Assembly (NCBI GenBank): GCA_947487325.1
Contig: CANKWG010000082.1
Location: 1 to 9,341 of the forward strand
DNA length: 9,341 nt
Reading direction: 5' to 3'
DNA from: Oxalobacteraceae bacterium
GTDB taxonomy: Bacteria; Pseudomonadota; Gammaproteobacteria; Burkholderiales; Burkholderiaceae_D
Program-made: the position numbers and the translations under genes
Shown here: positions 1 to 7,045 of the stretch, in pieces
How positions within the stretch are numbered: the stretch's first letter is position 1
Layout: each line of letters opens with the position of its first letter
Notes under the pieces: model-generated
Seen by the model: the letters and a program-made list of their open reading frames with translations, nothing else
Databases searched by the model: none
Told to the model about the DNA's origin: nothing

Positions 1-91
1 GCGGGATGATTTTCGGGTCCTGCATCACAAGATCTCGCTTACGCCGCTACGCAAACTGTGGCTGGCTTGGAAAACCTGGGTCAAAGGCTGA
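1..91 (+). CDS. hpnD: Presqualene diphosphate synthase HpnD, C-terminal end only
   Basis: Partial gene cut by the left edge; reading in frame from base 2 gives 29 residues and a TGA at 89-91. The visible tail ends RKLWLAWKTWVKG, which matches the Trp- and basic-rich end typical of HpnD proteins. HpnD condenses two farnesyl diphosphates to presqualene diphosphate, the first step of the HpnCDE route to squalene. The catalytic part lies outside the window, so the call rests on this short tail plus the hpnE gene directly behind it. The TGA shares its last A with the ATG of hpnE (TGATG), indicating translational coupling. HpnC, a paralogue, is the main alternative, but HpnD is the usual gene just before hpnE. 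Confidence 0.75.
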   Translation, partial: RDDFRVLHHKISLTPLRKLWLAWKTWVKG

Positions 92-1419
92 TGCGCAAGC
101 CCACAGTCGCCGTCATCGGCGCCGGCTGGGCGGGCTGTGCTGCGGCGGTTGAGCTGACACGGCGCGGCGCCAAAGTCATATTGCTCGAAGCCTCCCGCAC
201 CATGGGCGGAAGAGCGCGACGCGTCGAGCATCAGGGCGCCATGCTCGACAATGGTCAGCACATACTGCTCGGTGCCTATAGCGACACGCTTCATATGATG
301 CAAACCGTCGGTCTTCGTCCTTCCGAGGCACTGCTGCGCCTGCCACTGCAAATGCGTTATCCGTCCAATAGTGGCGGCATGGATCTGCGCGCGCCCCGCC
401 TTCCCGCCCCGCTTCATATGGCCTGGGCCGTGCTGCGCGCCAAAGGTTTGACGATCGCTGACAAACTCGCACTCGCCCGATTTTCTTCTGCCGCACGTTG
501 GATGCAATGGCAACTCCATATAGATTGCACTGTCACCGAGTTGTTTGATCGCTTTGATCAAACCGAGCGTCTGATTCGTTTGATGTGGCGGCCGCTCTGC
601 ATTGCTGCGCTCAACACTCCACCGGAGCGTGCTTCTGCCGTGGTGTTTTTGAATGTGCTGCGCGATAGTCTTGGCGCACACCGCAGCGCCTCCGACATGC
701 TCATTCCAAAGCGGGATTTATCTTCACTTTTCCCGGACGCCGCCGTGTCTTATGTCGAACATCACGGAGCTCAAGTGCACGCCGGAATACAAGCGCGCTC
801 GGTATTACGCACCGAGAACGGCTGGCGAGTGCAGGCAGACAGCCTTGACCAGGAAGTCGATGCCGTAGTCATAGCGACGCCGCCAGCGCAGGCGCGCACA
901 CTGCTGGTGGACCTGATACCGGCGTTGGCAGAGTCGCTGGAATTTACCTATGAACCGATCACCACCTGCTATCTGCAATACGAACCGGCATTGAAACTGC
1001 CCACAGTTTTTTATGCGCTGCAGGACGATCCGGAAAAACATCGTTGGGCACAATTCATTTTTGATCGCGGACAGCTTGATACCTCGCAATCAGGACTGAT
1101 GGCTGTCGTAATCAGCGCTGCAACCGAGGCGATCGCACAGGGAAATGAAACGCTACTGGCGGAAGTCTTGCTGCAAATCGCTAGCGATCTGGATATGCCG
1201 GCGCTACTCAATCCCCAATGGCATCGCATCATCAGCGAAAAGCGCGCCACTTTTTCCTGCACGCCGAATCTGCACAGACCGAAAAATGACACGGGATTAA
1301 AGGGCTTGTTTCTTGCCGGAGACTATACGGCGGGCGATTATCCCGCCACGCTGGAAGGTGCGGTGCGCAGTGGGCGCGAGGCAGCACGCCAGTTGTTGCT
1401 GCAATCGAGCAAACACTAG
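91..1419 (+). CDS. hpnE: Hydroxysqualene dehydroxylase HpnE (FAD-dependent)
   Basis: Protein of 442 residues in the FAD-dependent amine oxidase/desaturase superfamily. HpnE reduces hydroxysqualene to squalene, the last step of the HpnC-HpnD-HpnE route that supplies hopanoid synthesis. Visible: an N-terminal Rossmann dinucleotide-binding motif VAVIGAGWAGC (residues 6-16) followed by acidic E33 at the end of strand 2 (LLEAS), the MGGRAR segment (38-43), the conserved LDNGQHILLGAY block (52-63), and the C-terminal FAD-contact motif LAGDYTAGDYPATLEGAV (408-425). The length is normal for the family. A GTG at 58 opens the frame further, but the ATG at 91 is preferred: it overlaps the hpnD stop as TGATG, has a weak AAGG (84-87) in front, and puts the Rossmann motif at the usual distance from the N-terminus. 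The gene ends 17 nt before the convergent radA stop. Confidence 0.93.
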   Translation: MRKPTVAVIGAGWAGCAAAVELTRRGAKVILLEASRTMGGRARRVEHQGAMLDNGQHILLGAYSDTLHMMQTVGLRPSEALLRLPLQMRYPSNSGGMDLRAPRLPAPLHMAWAVLRAKGLTIADKLALARFSSAARWMQWQLHIDCTVTELFDRFDQTERLIRLMWRPLCIAALNTPPERASAVVFLNVLRDSLGAHRSASDMLIPKRDLSSLFPDAAVSYVEHHGAQVHAGIQARSVLRTENGWRVQADSLDQEVDAVVIATPPAQARTLLVDLIPALAESLEFTYEPITTCYLQYEPALKLPTVFYALQDDPEKHRWAQFIFDRGQLDTSQSGLMAVVISAATEAIAQGNETLLAEVLLQIASDLDMPALLNPQWHRIISEKRATFSCTPNLHRPKNDTGLKGLFLAGDYTAGDYPATLEGAVRSGREAARQLLLQSSKH

Positions 1420-1436
1420 CTTAATTTCAGGCGGTG

Positions 1437-2807
1437 TTAGGACAACTCCCTAACCTTCGTCATTGCCTCATCAATCCGCTCGACCCCAATCACCTGAAGG
1501 CCTTCAATTTTCTGCTTGGGCAGATTAGATTTCGGCACCAACGCTATCGAAAATCCCAGTTTGGCGGCTTCACGCAAACGCTCTTGTCCGCGCGGCGCAG
1601 GTCGAATTTCTCCCGCCAATCCGACCTCACCAAAGGTGACCAGCCCCCGCGGCAACGGCTTGCTGCGCATGGATGACTGAATCGCCAGCAGTACCGCAAG
1701 GTCAGCCGCCGGCTCGGTAATTTTCACGCCACCCACGGCATTGATGAACACATCCTGATCAAAAGCAGCCACACCGGCATGACGGTGCAACACCGCCAGC
1801 AACATCGCCAGACGGTTCTGTTCCAAGCCAACCGACAAGCGGCGCGCGTTAGGTACATGCGATGCATCCACCAGCGCCTGTATCTCCACCAACAGCGGTC
1901 GGGTACCTTCCTGCGTGACCATCACACAGGAACCCGGCACTTGTGCATCATGCTGCGAAAGGAAAAGTGCTGAGGGATTCGAGACGCCCTTGAGTCCCTT
2001 GTCCGTCATCGCGAACACACCCAGTTCATTGACTGCGCCAAAGCGATTCTTGAAGGCGCGCACCAGTCGAAAACTCGAATGCGTATCACCTTCAAAATAC
2101 AAAACAGTATCCACAATATGCTCGAGCACACGCGGACCAGCGAGCGCACCCTCTTTGGTGACATGCCCGACCAGAATGATGGTTACGCCGGATTGCTTCG
2201 CAAATCGGGTCAGTTGTGCCGCGCATTCGCGCACCTGTGCCACTGAGCCGGGAGCAGAAGTCAGCGCATCCGAAAACAGGGTTTGTATTGAATCAACGAC
2301 GGCCACCTGGGGCTTTTGCTCGGTGAGCGTGGCGATGATTTTTTCTAGCTGAATCTCAGCTTGCAAGTGCAAATCGCCTGCATCGATACCCAGCCGCCGC
2401 GCACGCAAGGCGACCTGGGCACCGGACTCCTCGCCACTCACGTACAGCGCTGATTTGATCCGCGAAAGATTAGCCAACGCCTGCAGTAGCAGCGTTGATT
2501 TACCAATCCCGGGATCGCCACCAATCAAGACCACGCCGCCGGGAACCAGTCCGCCACCAAGGACGCGATCGAATTCTTCAATACCGGTACCAAAGCGGGG
2601 AACGTCCTGTGCTTCGATATCGCTCAAACGCATGACAGGCGCACCCTGTACCAGACCTTTAGCCTGCCCACCAAAGCGATTGGCTGCGGTTTCCACGACA
2701 CTTTCCACCATGGTATTCCACTGCCCACACGCCGGACACTGCCCCGCCCATTTGCTGCTAGTGCCGCCACATTCGGTGCAGGCGAACTGAGTTTTTGCCT
2801 TGGCCAT
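1437..2807 (-). CDS. radA: DNA repair / recombination protein RadA (Sms)
   Basis: Protein of 456 residues, the standard RadA length. RadA is a hexameric RecA-like ATPase that promotes branch migration and processing of recombination intermediates in the cytoplasm. Domains in order: an N-terminal C4 zinc finger (C10, C13, C24, C27), a RecA-like ATPase core with Walker A GGDPGIGKST (96-105) and Walker B ending VAVVDS (168-173), the RadA-specific KNRFG motif (253-257), and a C-terminal Lon-protease-like domain (about 290-456) containing FGEVGLAGEIR (392-402). Longer in-frame starts exist up to 2852, but the ATG at 2807 gives the family N-terminus MAKAKTQFACTECGG and follows the alr stop after 2 nt, so the two genes are very likely co-transcribed. 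No key residue is missing. Confidence 0.97.
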   Translation of the reverse strand: MAKAKTQFACTECGGTSSKWAGQCPACGQWNTMVESVVETAANRFGGQAKGLVQGAPVMRLSDIEAQDVPRFGTGIEEFDRVLGGGLVPGGVVLIGGDPGIGKSTLLLQALANLSRIKSALYVSGEESGAQVALRARRLGIDAGDLHLQAEIQLEKIIATLTEQKPQVAVVDSIQTLFSDALTSAPGSVAQVRECAAQLTRFAKQSGVTIILVGHVTKEGALAGPRVLEHIVDTVLYFEGDTHSSFRLVRAFKNRFGAVNELGVFAMTDKGLKGVSNPSALFLSQHDAQVPGSCVMVTQEGTRPLLVEIQALVDASHVPNARRLSVGLEQNRLAMLLAVLHRHAGVAAFDQDVFINAVGGVKITEPAADLAVLLAIQSSMRSKPLPRGLVTFGEVGLAGEIRPAPRGQERLREAAKLGFSIALVPKSNLPKQKIEGLQVIGVERIDEAMTKVRELS

Positions 2808-2809
2808 GA

Positions 2810-3886
2810 TCAGTCGCGCACTTCCCGCCGCACGCGCGGCGCCACGCCACACATCAGTTCATAACCTATCGTGCCTGCATGCGCGGCCACTTCATCAATC
2901 GGCAAGCCTTGACCCCAGAGCGTGACTTCACTGCCAACATCGGCAGTGGGCAAGGGAGAAAGATCAATATTGAGCATGTCCATCGATACGCGGCCGAGTA
3001 TGCGCGTTCGAACACCATCGATCAGAATGGGCGTACCCGTTGATGCCAGTCGCGGATAACCGTCCGCGTAGCCACAGGCCACAATACCAATACGCATCGA
3101 TCGATCAGCAATAAACAAGCTGCCATACCCAACAGAATCTCCGGCACGCAGCGACTGAGTGGCTATCACACGACTTTTCAGTGTCATCGCTGGCTGCAAT
3201 CCCAGCGATAGCGCACTCTGAACGCCTGGCGCACCGCCATACAGCATCACACCAGGTCTTATCCAGTCGCTTCGTATCTGAGGCTGAAACAAGGTGGCTG
3301 CTGAATTCGACAAACTGATCTCTGCATCCAGACCTGCAGTGGCACGCTGAAAAGCGTCAATCTGGGCTGCCACATCCGGCCTGGTGCCGTTCGAATCGGC
3401 ATTCGCGAAATGGGTCATCAGCGACACCGAGCGCACCGAGCTCAGTGATTTAAGACGCTGATAGATTTCACTGACCTGCGATGGCATGAAACCAAGACGG
3501 TTCATACCCGTGTTGATTTTCAGGTGTACCGCCAACGGTCGGCTCACGGGGGTGGATTCCAACATGCGGCACTGGTCGACGTGGTGAATAACGGGTTGCA
3601 AGTCATCACGAACCAATGATTCGATGTCGGCAACGTCGTACATACCCTGCATCATCATGATCGGCTTTTGCCAACCCAGCTCGCGCAGCCGCGCCGCACG
3701 GTCGAATTCAATGAGAGAAAGACCATCTGCGGCCTGAAATGCCCGAGTCACGTGCTCAATGCCGTGACCATAGGCATCCGCCTTGACCACGGCCCAGGTC
3801 TTGGCGGCAGGGACGGCGCTCTTGGCGACAGCTAGATTGCCCTGCATCGCAGCAATATGGGTGATGGCGACGAGTGGTCTGGACAT
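2810..3886 (-). CDS. alr: Alanine racemase (PLP-dependent)
   Basis: Protein of 358 residues; alanine racemase interconverts L- and D-alanine for peptidoglycan precursors in the cytoplasm. It is a fold-type III PLP enzyme: an N-terminal TIM barrel (about 1-230) with the PLP lysine K35 in AVVKADAYGHG, and a C-terminal beta domain (about 235-358) with the catalytic tyrosine Y254 in SVGYGSLF. Also visible are HLKINTGMNRLGF (121-133), the PLP-phosphate region WIRPGVMLYGG (208-218) and GRVSMDM (298-304). In-frame ATGs at 3937 and 3958 would add 17 or 24 residues. The ATG at 3886 (MSRPLVA...) is preferred because it gives the normal family N-terminus and because the likely -10 box (3936-3941) overlaps the ATG at 3937. 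There is no clear Shine-Dalgarno; the leader is pyrimidine-rich. radA follows after 2 nt. Constitutive Alr versus catabolic DadX cannot be told apart by sequence, but no dadA neighbour is present. Confidence 0.95.
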   Translation of the reverse strand: MSRPLVAITHIAAMQGNLAVAKSAVPAAKTWAVVKADAYGHGIEHVTRAFQAADGLSLIEFDRAARLRELGWQKPIMMMQGMYDVADIESLVRDDLQPVIHHVDQCRMLESTPVSRPLAVHLKINTGMNRLGFMPSQVSEIYQRLKSLSSVRSVSLMTHFANADSNGTRPDVAAQIDAFQRATAGLDAEISLSNSAATLFQPQIRSDWIRPGVMLYGGAPGVQSALSLGLQPAMTLKSRVIATQSLRAGDSVGYGSLFIADRSMRIGIVACGYADGYPRLASTGTPILIDGVRTRILGRVSMDMLNIDLSPLPTADVGSEVTLWGQGLPIDEVAAHAGTIGYELMCGVAPRVRREVRD

Positions 3887-3904
3887 CTGCGGGAGAGCTC
3901 GAAG

Positions 3905-3929
3905 AAAAGAAATTGGATCAAAAGAAATT
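3905..3929. repeat. Direct repeat in the alr leader (10 bp twice, 15-bp period)
   Basis: AAAAGAAATT occurs perfectly at 3905-3914 and 3920-3929. Read on the alr strand it is AATTTCTTTT twice, between the predicted transcription start (near 3929) and the alr ATG. It makes the leader pyrimidine-rich where no Shine-Dalgarno is seen. A role in translation initiation is an inference. Confidence 0.6.
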
Positions 3930-3935
3930 CCGACC

Positions 3936-3964
3936 ATTTTACCGGACGCGCGTGCCATCGCGAT
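3936..3964 (-). promoter_or_regulatory. Predicted promoter of alr-radA
   Basis: On the - strand CCGGTAAAAT (plus coordinates 3936-3945) supplies a good -10 box TAAAAT (3936-3941). The -35 region is poor: a 16-bp spacer gives TCGCGA, about 3 of 6 matches to consensus, and this falls in the 10-bp palindrome CATCGCGATG (3956-3965). The transcript would start near 3929, leaving a leader of about 43 nt before the alr ATG. The same CGGTAAAAT nonamer precedes tsaB and the thioredoxin gene. Confidence 0.5.
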
Positions 3965-3974
3965 GAGTTATGAG

Positions 3975-3996
3975 CGCCGAGCCGCCGAACTCGGCG
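3975..3996. promoter_or_regulatory. Inverted repeat between alr and lplT, candidate operator or hairpin
   Basis: CGCCGAG (3975-3981) and CTCGGCG (3990-3996) form a perfect 7-bp inverted repeat with an 8-nt centre. It covers the expected -35 position of the lplT promoter and lies about 34 nt upstream of the alr -10 box, so it is placed where a regulator of either or both genes could bind. No regulator can be named. Confidence 0.35.
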
Positions 3997-4009
3997 AAAC
4001 TGGCTTTCA

Positions 4010-4018
4010 TGGTATAAA
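4010..4018 (+). promoter_or_regulatory. Predicted extended -10 promoter of lplT
   Basis: TGGTATAAA contains the extended -10 pattern TGnTATAAA: TG at 4010-4011 and TATAAA at 4013-4018. The -35 position (about 3990-3995) reads CTCGGC and does not resemble TTGACA, which is tolerated in extended -10 promoters. Transcription would start near 4025, giving a leader of about 45 nt. Confidence 0.5.
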
Positions 4019-4069
4019 GCAAGCCGCCGACATACTCGTCATTAGCCCACAAATCAACGTTCCCCACGA

Positions 4070-5338
4070 ATGAACCGCGGCTTCTACACCATCATGGCAG
4101 CGCAGTTTTTTTCTTCGCTTGCCGACAATGCGTTGCTCATCGTCGCTATCTCGATGCTGGTTTCGCTTCAAGCGCCGGCATGGATGACGCCGATGCTGAA
4201 GCTCTTCTTCGTTCTGTCTTATGTGATTCTTGCGCCGTTCGTGGGCGCATTCGCCGATGCCTTTCCCAAAGGCCGCGTCATGTTCATTACCAATCTGGTG
4301 AAGATCTCTGGCTGCCTGATGATGTTTTTCAGCATACACCCTCTGCTGGCCTATTCCGTGGTGGGTTTTGGCGCTGCTGCTTATTCGCCCGCAAAATACG
4401 GCATCCTGACTGAACTGCTTCCGCCGGAGAAGCTGGTGGCAGCCAATGGCTGGATCGAAGGTCTTACGGTTCTGTCGATTATCTTTGGCACCGTGTTGGG
4501 TGGCGTATTGGTCAGTGAGCGATTTACTCAGGCACTCACTTTGCTTCTGCCTTTCAATCATCTGCAAAATAGCCTGTCGCTTGAATTCGCTCTAGGTGTC
4601 GTCATGATCGCTTACTTCCTGGCGGCGGTCTTCAATCTGAAAATACTGGATACCGGCGCGCGCTATTCAGCGCAACAGAGCAACCCAATCAAGCTGGTTG
4701 TGGAATTTTCTCATTGTGTCAAAGCACTATGGCGCGATCGGCTCGGACAGATTTCACTGGCAGTAACCTCCTTGTTCTGGGGCGCGGGCGCAACCTTGCA
4801 ATTCATTGTGCTGAAATGGGCCGAGCAGGCGCTGAACCTGCCACTGGCAAAAGCCGCAGTGCTGCAGGGCGTGGTGGCCTTTGGCGTTGCCTTTGGTGCC
4901 ATGGCTGCTGCCAAACGTGTGCCGCTGAAAAAATCGCTCACTGTCATGCCCTTGGGTTTCCTAATGGGACTGATTGTCACGATCATGGTATTCGTGCACT
5001 CCACAACGCTGGCTTATCCACTGCTGGTACTGATCGGCGCCATGTCGGGCTATTTTGTGGTTCCAATGAATGCTCTGCTGCAGCATCGCGGACACGTTCT
5101 CATGAGCGCGGGTCACTCGATCGCCGTGCAAAACTTCAGCGAAAACGCATCTGTTCTCCTGATGCTCGGGCTCTACGCCTTGCTGGTCAAACTCGATCTG
5201 AGCGTGAATATCGTGATCGTGCTGTTTGGACTGTTTGTCGCAGGTTTCATGTGGCTGGTCATGAAAAAACATGCCGCCAATCAGCGCGAATATGATTCAC
5301 TGCATCTGATCGGCGAGCAAAAACACGTCGGCACCTAG
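4070..5338 (+). CDS. lplT: Lysophospholipid transporter LplT (MFS)
   Basis: Integral inner-membrane protein of 422 residues, slightly longer than the roughly 400-residue E. coli LplT. LplT flips lysophospholipids such as lyso-PE inward for re-acylation by the Aas acyltransferase; no aas gene is in this window. The sequence is hydrophobic throughout with about 12 predicted membrane segments. Family-like blocks are AQFFSSLADNALLIVAISML (11-30), the loop GAFADAFPKGRVMFITNLVK (59-78; an MFS motif-A equivalent), and YSPAKYGILTELLPPEKLV (105-123), which is characteristic of the LplT/Aas-type group. The ATG at 4070 is the first in frame and gives the expected short N-terminus; no Shine-Dalgarno is evident in front of it. 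It diverges from alr, an arrangement common in related betaproteobacteria. Its TAG overlaps the stop of the convergent DUF1853 gene. A generic MFS exporter is the alternative. Confidence 0.9.
   Translation: MNRGFYTIMAAQFFSSLADNALLIVAISMLVSLQAPAWMTPMLKLFFVLSYVILAPFVGAFADAFPKGRVMFITNLVKISGCLMMFFSIHPLLAYSVVGFGAAAYSPAKYGILTELLPPEKLVAANGWIEGLTVLSIIFGTVLGGVLVSERFTQALTLLLPFNHLQNSLSLEFALGVVMIAYFLAAVFNLKILDTGARYSAQQSNPIKLVVEFSHCVKALWRDRLGQISLAVTSLFWGAGATLQFIVLKWAEQALNLPLAKAAVLQGVVAFGVAFGAMAAAKRVPLKKSLTVMPLGFLMGLIVTIMVFVHSTTLAYPLLVLIGAMSGYFVVPMNALLQHRGHVLMSAGHSIAVQNFSENASVLLMLGLYALLVKLDLSVNIVIVLFGLFVAGFMWLVMKKHAANQREYDSLHLIGEQKHVGT
5335..5338. other. Overlapping convergent stop codons in CCTAGG
   Basis: The lplT stop TAG (5336-5338) and the DUF1853 stop (CTA on +, 5335-5337) share bases inside the palindrome CCTAGG (5334-5339). 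The convergent genes therefore overlap by 4 nt, and any terminator must lie inside the opposing coding sequence. Confidence 0.95.
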
Positions 5339-6315
5339 GCCGGTGGCGCGGTCAGGCCACGCAGTTTTTTATCCGCCTTGCCTTGCCAGTCGTCCGGCAC
5401 AATAAATCCCCGATCACTCTCCAGCCAGACATCCTCATTGCGCATCAGGCTGGCTACCATCACTGGCATGTGATCTTCCTCATACTGCACCCGCAAATGT
5501 TCTTGTAGTTGCGAGCGGCTAAGGACCTCCTCATCCGTCATACGTGCCGGTGCAAGCCAGGCGAGTCGCGGCAAAACTGCGCAGACTTCGCTGAGATGCG
5601 TCTCGATTTCCGCCAGAGTGCACCACCAACCACGACAATGATTTTTTTCAATCCCGAGTCGCTGCGAAGAGATCTCTTCGCCACGACGATAAAACAACCA
5701 GCCACGCAACAAGGCCTGCGCCCGGTCGATGGGTCTGGGCAGCAAAGCTTGTGCCGCCGGATGCTGACCCAGCGATAACTGCCGGTCGAGAATCTTGCGC
5801 ATTTTTGCACCCAGCGTATCCGCCAGATTCGGGCCAACAAAATAATCGGCCGTCTGCACTCTAGCCCAGGCCGGATCGCTGGAACACAACAAATAAAATT
5901 TCGTCGCAAATTCCCAGTGCAACAAGCTCAACCCGTCAGAAAGCAGAAAATCAAACTCGCCTACTGTCTCTTCCTTGCCTGCGCGGACTTGCATGCCGTG
6001 CGCAACCAGTTGTTGTTGGTGCGAGAAATAGCAGGCGAGCAGCTTCTCCGCATAACGCCCAAGACGGGTAAAGGGATTCAGCTCCAAAGAGGCGGTTAGC
6101 AATTCGGGTTCATCATCCAAGGCCATCAGCCAGCCTCGGGCGAGATCAGCAGCGTGCGCAGGCAATCGGGCGATTTTTCCCTCCCATCGCGGCGATTCCG
6201 CGTCAAGCAGATTGGGAGCATCCAGCAACCAAGCCAGCGCGCGCACATGCGGATCACGCAAGCCGTGCCAGCGTGCATGAAAACGCTGTTGGAATGAGGA
6301 CGCGTCAGCGTCCAT
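5335..6315 (-). CDS. DUF1853 family protein, function unknown
   Basis: Protein of 326 residues that I recognise as a DUF1853-type protein by the block GEFDFLL (119-125) and HWEFATKFYLL (133-143); the family has no established function. No signal peptide or membrane segment is visible, so it is probably cytoplasmic. The acidic and basic residues E90 (in RLGRYAEKLLACYF), D122, E135 and K139 are spaced in a way that recalls a PD-(D/E)XK nuclease core (helix Glu, strand Asp, strand Glu...Lys). Here the last pair is E-x3-K rather than the classical E-x-K, so this is only an inference. The ATG at 6315 overlaps the end of the uracil-DNA glycosylase gene by 11 nt, so it is the last gene of the tsaB-rimI-udg operon and likely coupled. 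Its stop overlaps that of lplT. Confidence 0.8.
   Translation of the reverse strand: MDADASSFQQRFHARWHGLRDPHVRALAWLLDAPNLLDAESPRWEGKIARLPAHAADLARGWLMALDDEPELLTASLELNPFTRLGRYAEKLLACYFSHQQQLVAHGMQVRAGKEETVGEFDFLLSDGLSLLHWEFATKFYLLCSSDPAWARVQTADYFVGPNLADTLGAKMRKILDRQLSLGQHPAAQALLPRPIDRAQALLRGWLFYRRGEEISSQRLGIEKNHCRGWWCTLAEIETHLSEVCAVLPRLAWLAPARMTDEEVLSRSQLQEHLRVQYEEDHMPVMVASLMRNEDVWLESDRGFIVPDDWQGKADKKLRGLTAPPA
5343..5370 (+). terminator. Possible weak intrinsic terminator of lplT
   Basis: Just past the lplT stop, GTGGC (5343-5347) can pair with GCCAC (5356-5360) around an 8-nt loop. After 4 nt a run of six T follows (5365-5370). The stem is short and the T tract is slightly displaced, so efficiency would be modest. 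It lies within the 3' coding end of the DUF1853 gene. Confidence 0.35.
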
Positions 6316-7042
6316 TCACAAGGCTCATCGCGAGACAGAGGTCTTGCCAGCTCTTGGCCTTCTCGGTCGGCTCACGCAGAAGATAGGCTGGGTGATAGGT
6401 CACGATCAAAGGTATGTCTGCACGATCATGCACTTCTTCGCGCAGACTGGCCAATGATGTTTTAGTCGGCAATCCAAGCAATGTAACTGCCGCAGTTTGA
6501 CCGAGCGCAACGATGACGTCCGGTTGAATCAAATCAATTTGTCGTTCTAGATAAGGCATGCAGGCGGTGACTTCATCTGCTGTCGGCGGACGATCGCGTC
6601 CATCAGCACCGAGCGGACGACATTTGACGATGTTAGCAATGTAGGCATTGGCACCGCGAGCGAGTCCCAGAGCATGCAGCATATTGTCCAGCAACTTGCC
6701 CGCTGGCCCGACAAAGGGCTCGCCCTGCGCATCTTCCTGATGGCCCGGCCCATCACCTACAAACAGCCAACGTGCTTTGCGGTCGCCCACACCCGGCACT
6801 GCATGCGTTCTACCCTGACACAAGTCACAGCGATTGCAACCGCGGATAGTCTCTTCGAGCTTAGCCCAATCCATGCTCGTCACGCTCGTAGCATGCGCGG
6901 CATCTTCTGCTGATGCGCTACCCTCCAGCGCAGTTACATCGGAACCGCTACCCGACTCGTCTACGCTCAGTCCGCGTCGCTGCCACACGGGTCCGAGACC
7001 CATCTGCTGCAACTTGCGAACTTTGTCGGGATCCATCTGCAT
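6305..7042 (-). CDS. Uracil-DNA glycosylase, family 4-like (Fe-S type)
   Basis: Protein of 245 residues that would excise uracil from DNA as the first step of base excision repair. The UDG-superfamily domain spans about 60-245. Visible: cysteines C69 and C72 (CNRC), C141 (KCRP) and C161, the expected four ligands of a 4Fe-4S cluster; motif 1 GDGPGHQED (96-104), a variant of the family GEAPG pattern; GEPFVGPAGKLLD (107-119); N137 in ANIVKCRP; LGQTAA (180-185); and motif 2 HPAYLL (217-222). An additional C75 follows the first pair. Residues 1-60 carry a basic start (LQQMGLGPVWQRR) and a low-complexity Ser/Ala linker outside the catalytic fold, as in related proteobacterial proteins. The start at 7042 is 3 nt after the rimI stop; a second ATG at 7036 is equally possible. 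Some databases label such proteins as bacteriophage SPO1 DNA polymerase-related. Confidence 0.88.
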   Translation of the reverse strand: MQMDPDKVRKLQQMGLGPVWQRRGLSVDESGSGSDVTALEGSASAEDAAHATSVTSMDWAKLEETIRGCNRCDLCQGRTHAVPGVGDRKARWLFVGDGPGHQEDAQGEPFVGPAGKLLDNMLHALGLARGANAYIANIVKCRPLGADGRDRPPTADEVTACMPYLERQIDLIQPDVIVALGQTAAVTLLGLPTKTSLASLREEVHDRADIPLIVTYHPAYLLREPTEKAKSWQDLCLAMSLVNGR

Positions 7043-7045
7043 GAT

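Noticed and set aside
58..90. GTG at 58 as the start of hpnE, adding 11 residues
   Set aside because: The ATG at 91 overlaps the hpnD stop and gives the normal short N-terminus before the Rossmann motif; the extra residues lie within hpnD coding sequence.
25..681. A 218-codon - strand frame opposite hpnE
   Set aside because: It is antisense to well conserved FAD-binding sequence, has a low-complexity His/Gln-rich translation and no family resemblance.
1420..1436. A terminator between the convergent hpnE and radA genes
   Set aside because: The 17-nt gap has no stem-loop or T run that I can find on either strand.
3783..4073. A + strand 96-codon frame whose TGA overlaps the lplT ATG as ATGA, looking like a coupled upstream gene
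   Set aside because: Most of it is antisense to the conserved N-terminal part of alr, the translation shows no recognisable domain, and it crosses the alr and lplT promoter elements. The ATGA overlap is best seen as coincidence.
4007..4567. A 186-codon - strand frame opposite the start of lplT
   Set aside because: The translation is very rich in His, Gln, Arg and Lys, as expected for the complement of a hydrophobic membrane-protein gene, and has no domain signature.
4714..5295. A 193-codon + strand frame within lplT
   Set aside because: It is an out-of-frame reading of lplT, whose own frame is intact and clearly the conserved one; no frameshift is needed.
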